Source of the DNA: Bacteroidaceae bacterium
GTDB taxonomy: Bacteria; Bacteroidota; Bacteroidia; Bacteroidales; Bacteroidaceae
Assembly (NCBI GenBank): GCA_017466065.1
Contig: JAFTUV010000009.1
Location: 62,001 to 126,000, forward strand
Reading direction: 5' to 3'
DNA length: 64,000 bases
Positions 62,002-64,000 of the stretch are shown in pieces. The number at the start of each line of letters is the position of its first letter. The stretch's first letter is position 1. Under the pieces are notes generated by a model that was given only the letters and a program-made list of their open reading frames with translations, searched no databases and was not told the origin of the DNA. Both the position numbers and the translations under genes were made by a program.

Positions 62002-63021
62002 ATGAGCGGAGATTTTAACATTCGCGGAAAGAATAACGACAAAGAATTTGAGAATGCATTGCGACCTCTCTCCTTTTCCGATTTTAGCGGACAGGAGAAG
62101 GTGGTGAGCAACCTTAAAATATTTGTTCAGGCCGCAAAAATGCGTGGCGAGTCGCTCGACCACGTTCTTTTGCACGGCCCTCCGGGACTCGGTAAAACCA
62201 CATTGAGCAATATTATTGCCAACGAATTGGGAGTAGGCTTCAAAGTAACATCGGGCCCGGTGCTCGACAAGCCCGGCGACCTTGCCGGCATTCTCACGTC
62301 GCTAGAACCCAACGATGTGCTGTTCATCGACGAAATTCACCGCCTGTCGCCCATTGTAGAGGAGTATCTCTATTCGGCTATGGAGGATTACAGAATAGAT
62401 ATTCTCATTGATAAAGGGCCGTCGGCACGCTCGATACAGATAGACCTTAACCCCTTCACTCTGATAGGCGCAACCACCCGCAGCGGATTGCTCACTGCCC
62501 CGTTACGTGCACGTTTCGGCATAAATATGCACCTCGAATATTACGACAGCAAGACACTTGCCGGCATCATTGGCCGCTCGGCACAGATACTTAATGTATC
62601 GTTCGACGAGGAGGCTGCATACGAAATTGCACGCCGCAGCCGAGGAACCCCCCGTATAGCAAATGCACTATTGCGTCGGGTGCGCGACTTTGCACAGGTG
62701 ATGGGCGACGGACACATTACAAACTCCATTGCAAAAACAGCATTGGAGGCTTTGAACATCGACCGTTACGGCCTCGACGAGATTGACAACAAGATTCTGT
62801 GTACAATAATCGACAAATTCAAAGGCGGCCCTGTGGGCATTGGCACCATAGCCACGGCATTGAGCGAGGATAGCGGTACGATAGAGGAGGTTTACGAGCC
62901 CTACCTCATAAAAGAGGGATTCATAAAGCGCACCCCACGCGGACGCGAGGTTACCGACCTTGCCTACAAACATTTGGGACGCAGCCGTTTCAACAACGGA
63001 GAACAAGGAACACTTTTTTAA
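62002..63021 (+). CDS. ruvB: Holliday junction branch-migration ATPase RuvB
   Basis: The 339-residue AAA+ motor drives Holliday-junction migration with RuvA and RuvC. It has the N-terminal [12 protein letters not shown], Walker [34 protein letters not shown] as Walker B and sensor region, and [18 protein letters not shown]. The C-terminal winged helix starts [20 protein letters not shown] and ends with the usual [17 protein letters not shown]. All motifs are intact. It is followed 9 nt later by a flippase gene. Confidence 0.97.
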   Translation: MSGDFNIRGKNNDKEFENALRPLSFSDFSGQEKVVSNLKIFVQAAKMRGESLDHVLLHGPPGLGKTTLSNIIANELGVGFKVTSGPVLDKPGDLAGILTSLEPNDVLFIDEIHRLSPIVEEYLYSAMEDYRIDILIDKGPSARSIQIDLNPFTLIGATTRSGLLTAPLRARFGINMHLEYYDSKTLAGIIGRSAQILNVSFDEEAAYEIARRSRGTPRIANALLRRVRDFAQVMGDGHITNSIAKTALEALNIDRYGLDEIDNKILCTIIDKFKGGPVGIGTIATALSEDSGTIEEVYEPYLIKEGFIKRTPRGREVTDLAYKHLGRSRFNNGEQGTLF

Positions 63022-63030
63022 CACAGCATA

Positions 63031-64000
63031 ATGAGCAAACTGCAATCACTTGCAAAAGACACGGTAATATATGGAATGAGCAGTATTTTGGGGCGTTTCC
63101 TCAACTACTTGCTTGTTCCGCTCTACACTGCCAAAATGAGTGTGGAGAGCGGTAATTACGGAGTGGTGACAAATATATATGCTTGGACCGCCCTGTTGCT
63201 TATGATTCTCACCTTCGGGTTCGAAACTACTTTCTTCCGTTTCGCAAGCAAGGAGGGGGCCAATGTGTCGAAGACCTTTTCAATGTCGATGCAGGTGATA
63301 GGCGCATTGTGTGGAATATTCCTGATTGCAGTATTTACCTTCCTACCCTCAATATCACAAACACTCGGTTACGAAGCTCACCCCGAATTTGTTGGTATTA
63401 TGGCTGTGGTGGTGGCTCTCGATGCGCTGCAAGCAATTCCCTTCGGGCTTTTGCGGTTGCAGAAACGCCCCATAAAATTTGCAGCACTTAAATTACTCAA
63501 CATATTCACCAATATAGCGCTTAACCTTTTTGTCTTTCTGCTGTTGCCGGCAATATGTGCTGAATACCCCGATGCAATGGGCAGTTTTTACACCCCCGAC
63601 AACCAAGCATTCTATGTCTTTTTCATAAACCTTGTGTGCACGGCATTCATCACGCTGTTCCTCGTTCCCGAATATCGAATATTCCGCTTCACTGCCGACG
63701 TAGCACTGCTTAAAAGTATGCTCAAATATTCGTGGCCGTTGCTGTTGCTCGGCATTGCCGGAATACTTAATCTGAACGCCGACAAAATAATATACACACA
63801 GCTTGTGCCCGGACAGCAAGGCAAAATGGAGCTGAGCATTTATGGAGCGGCTGTTAAAGTGGCCGCCATTATGGCAATGCTGATGCAGGCCTTCCGATAC
63901 GCATACGAGCCGTTTGTGTTTGGAAACAGCACTACAAAAAACAGCAAGGACCTAAATGCAACGGCTATGAAATATTTTATTGTCATTGCACTGATGGCCT
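63031..64000 (+). CDS. Oligosaccharide flippase/MATE-like protein, C-terminus beyond the window
   Basis: The first 323 codons are present and the gene runs off the right edge. The start SKLQSLAKDTVIYGMSSILGRFLNYLLVPLYT is the usual MOP-superfamily opening. Eight or so helices are visible, with charged loops such as NLNADKIIYTQLVPGQQGK. Proteins of this type next to ruvB are commonly annotated as lipopolysaccharide or lipid-linked-oligosaccharide flippases in Bacteroidales. The substrate cannot be assigned. Confidence 0.85.
   Translation, partial: MSKLQSLAKDTVIYGMSSILGRFLNYLLVPLYTAKMSVESGNYGVVTNIYAWTALLLMILTFGFETTFFRFASKEGANVSKTFSMSMQVIGALCGIFLIAVFTFLPSISQTLGYEAHPEFVGIMAVVVALDALQAIPFGLLRLQKRPIKFAALKLLNIFTNIALNLFVFLLLPAICAEYPDAMGSFYTPDNQAFYVFFINLVCTAFITLFLVPEYRIFRFTADVALLKSMLKYSWPLLLLGIAGILNLNADKIIYTQLVPGQQGKMELSIYGAAVKVAAIMAMLMQAFRYAYEPFVFGNSTTKNSKDLNATAMKYFIVIALMA

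Noticed and set aside
1..64000. CRISPR array
   Set aside because: No evenly spaced direct repeats were seen. The closest pattern is the two-unit promoter repeat at 51973-52112.

Overview
The window is chromosomal DNA from a member of the order Bacteroidales (Bacteroidota). The evidence is the family content: a long LepB, WbqC, an SpmA/SpmB fusion, TRL-like lipoproteins, PepSY-like pairs, a BlaI/BlaR pair followed by an MG2 protein, and RicT next to HolB. The promoters agree. Several match the Bacteroidota pattern TTTG, 19 nt, TANNTTTG exactly, for example before metF and before the dam gene. I see no rRNA, tRNA, CRISPR array, integrase or intact transposase.

Layout. 1-7.7 kb (minus strand): ricT (partial), holB, metF, two PepSY-like periplasmic proteins, a two-component system and RNase R. 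7.8-10.5 kb: a small orphan gene, then an overlapping SDR/PAP2 lipid-type pair. 10.5-14.5 kb: a probable small RNA, then the anaerobic ribonucleotide reductase nrdD-nrdG behind a cobalamin riboswitch, with a MITE-like element between the two genes. 14.6-25.4 kb (minus): metG, a flippase, a glycosyltransferase, a YfhO protein, a second glycosyltransferase, an aminopeptidase P and an ArnT/PMT-like membrane protein, closely packed. 25.6-29.4 kb: an acyltransferase, then an AT-rich DpnII-type GATC restriction-modification cassette. 29.6-32.4 kb: dapB-lepB-wbqC.

32.4-44.7 kb is the accessory heart of the window. An AT-rich six-gene cassette (DUF1573 lipoprotein, frameshifted cysteine-rich lipoprotein, two paralogous small proteins, ABC-like ATPase, O-antigen ligase/TPR protein) lies between the 3' end of wbqC and a second, diverged copy of that 3' end. 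It is followed by a secreted barrel-like protein, then by a relic of the proA 3' end, a blaI-blaR-MG2/Sel1 cassette, and the true proA 3' end. Both cassettes therefore sit between an intact gene terminus and a diverged duplicate of it.

44.7-64 kb: the proline operon proC-proB-proA, an Ig-like secreted protein with a TRL lipoprotein, the GDP-fucose genes gmd-fcl, a tripartite TolC/HlyD/MFS exporter, a second TRL gene in inverted orientation next to a truncated comEA relic, then vanZ-like, CYTH, prfB, an M20 deacylase, ybeY, spmAB, ruvB and the start of a flippase gene.

A striking shared element ties the accessory genes together. Three copies of an unusual promoter (two TTAAC boxes one helical turn apart, a run of 7-8 G, then exactly 21 nt to a TANNTTTG -7 element) precede the barrel gene (37.7 kb), the Ig-like/TRL pair (48.0 kb) and the second TRL gene (56.7 kb). 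They look like one regulon of secreted surface proteins located at rearrangement junctions.
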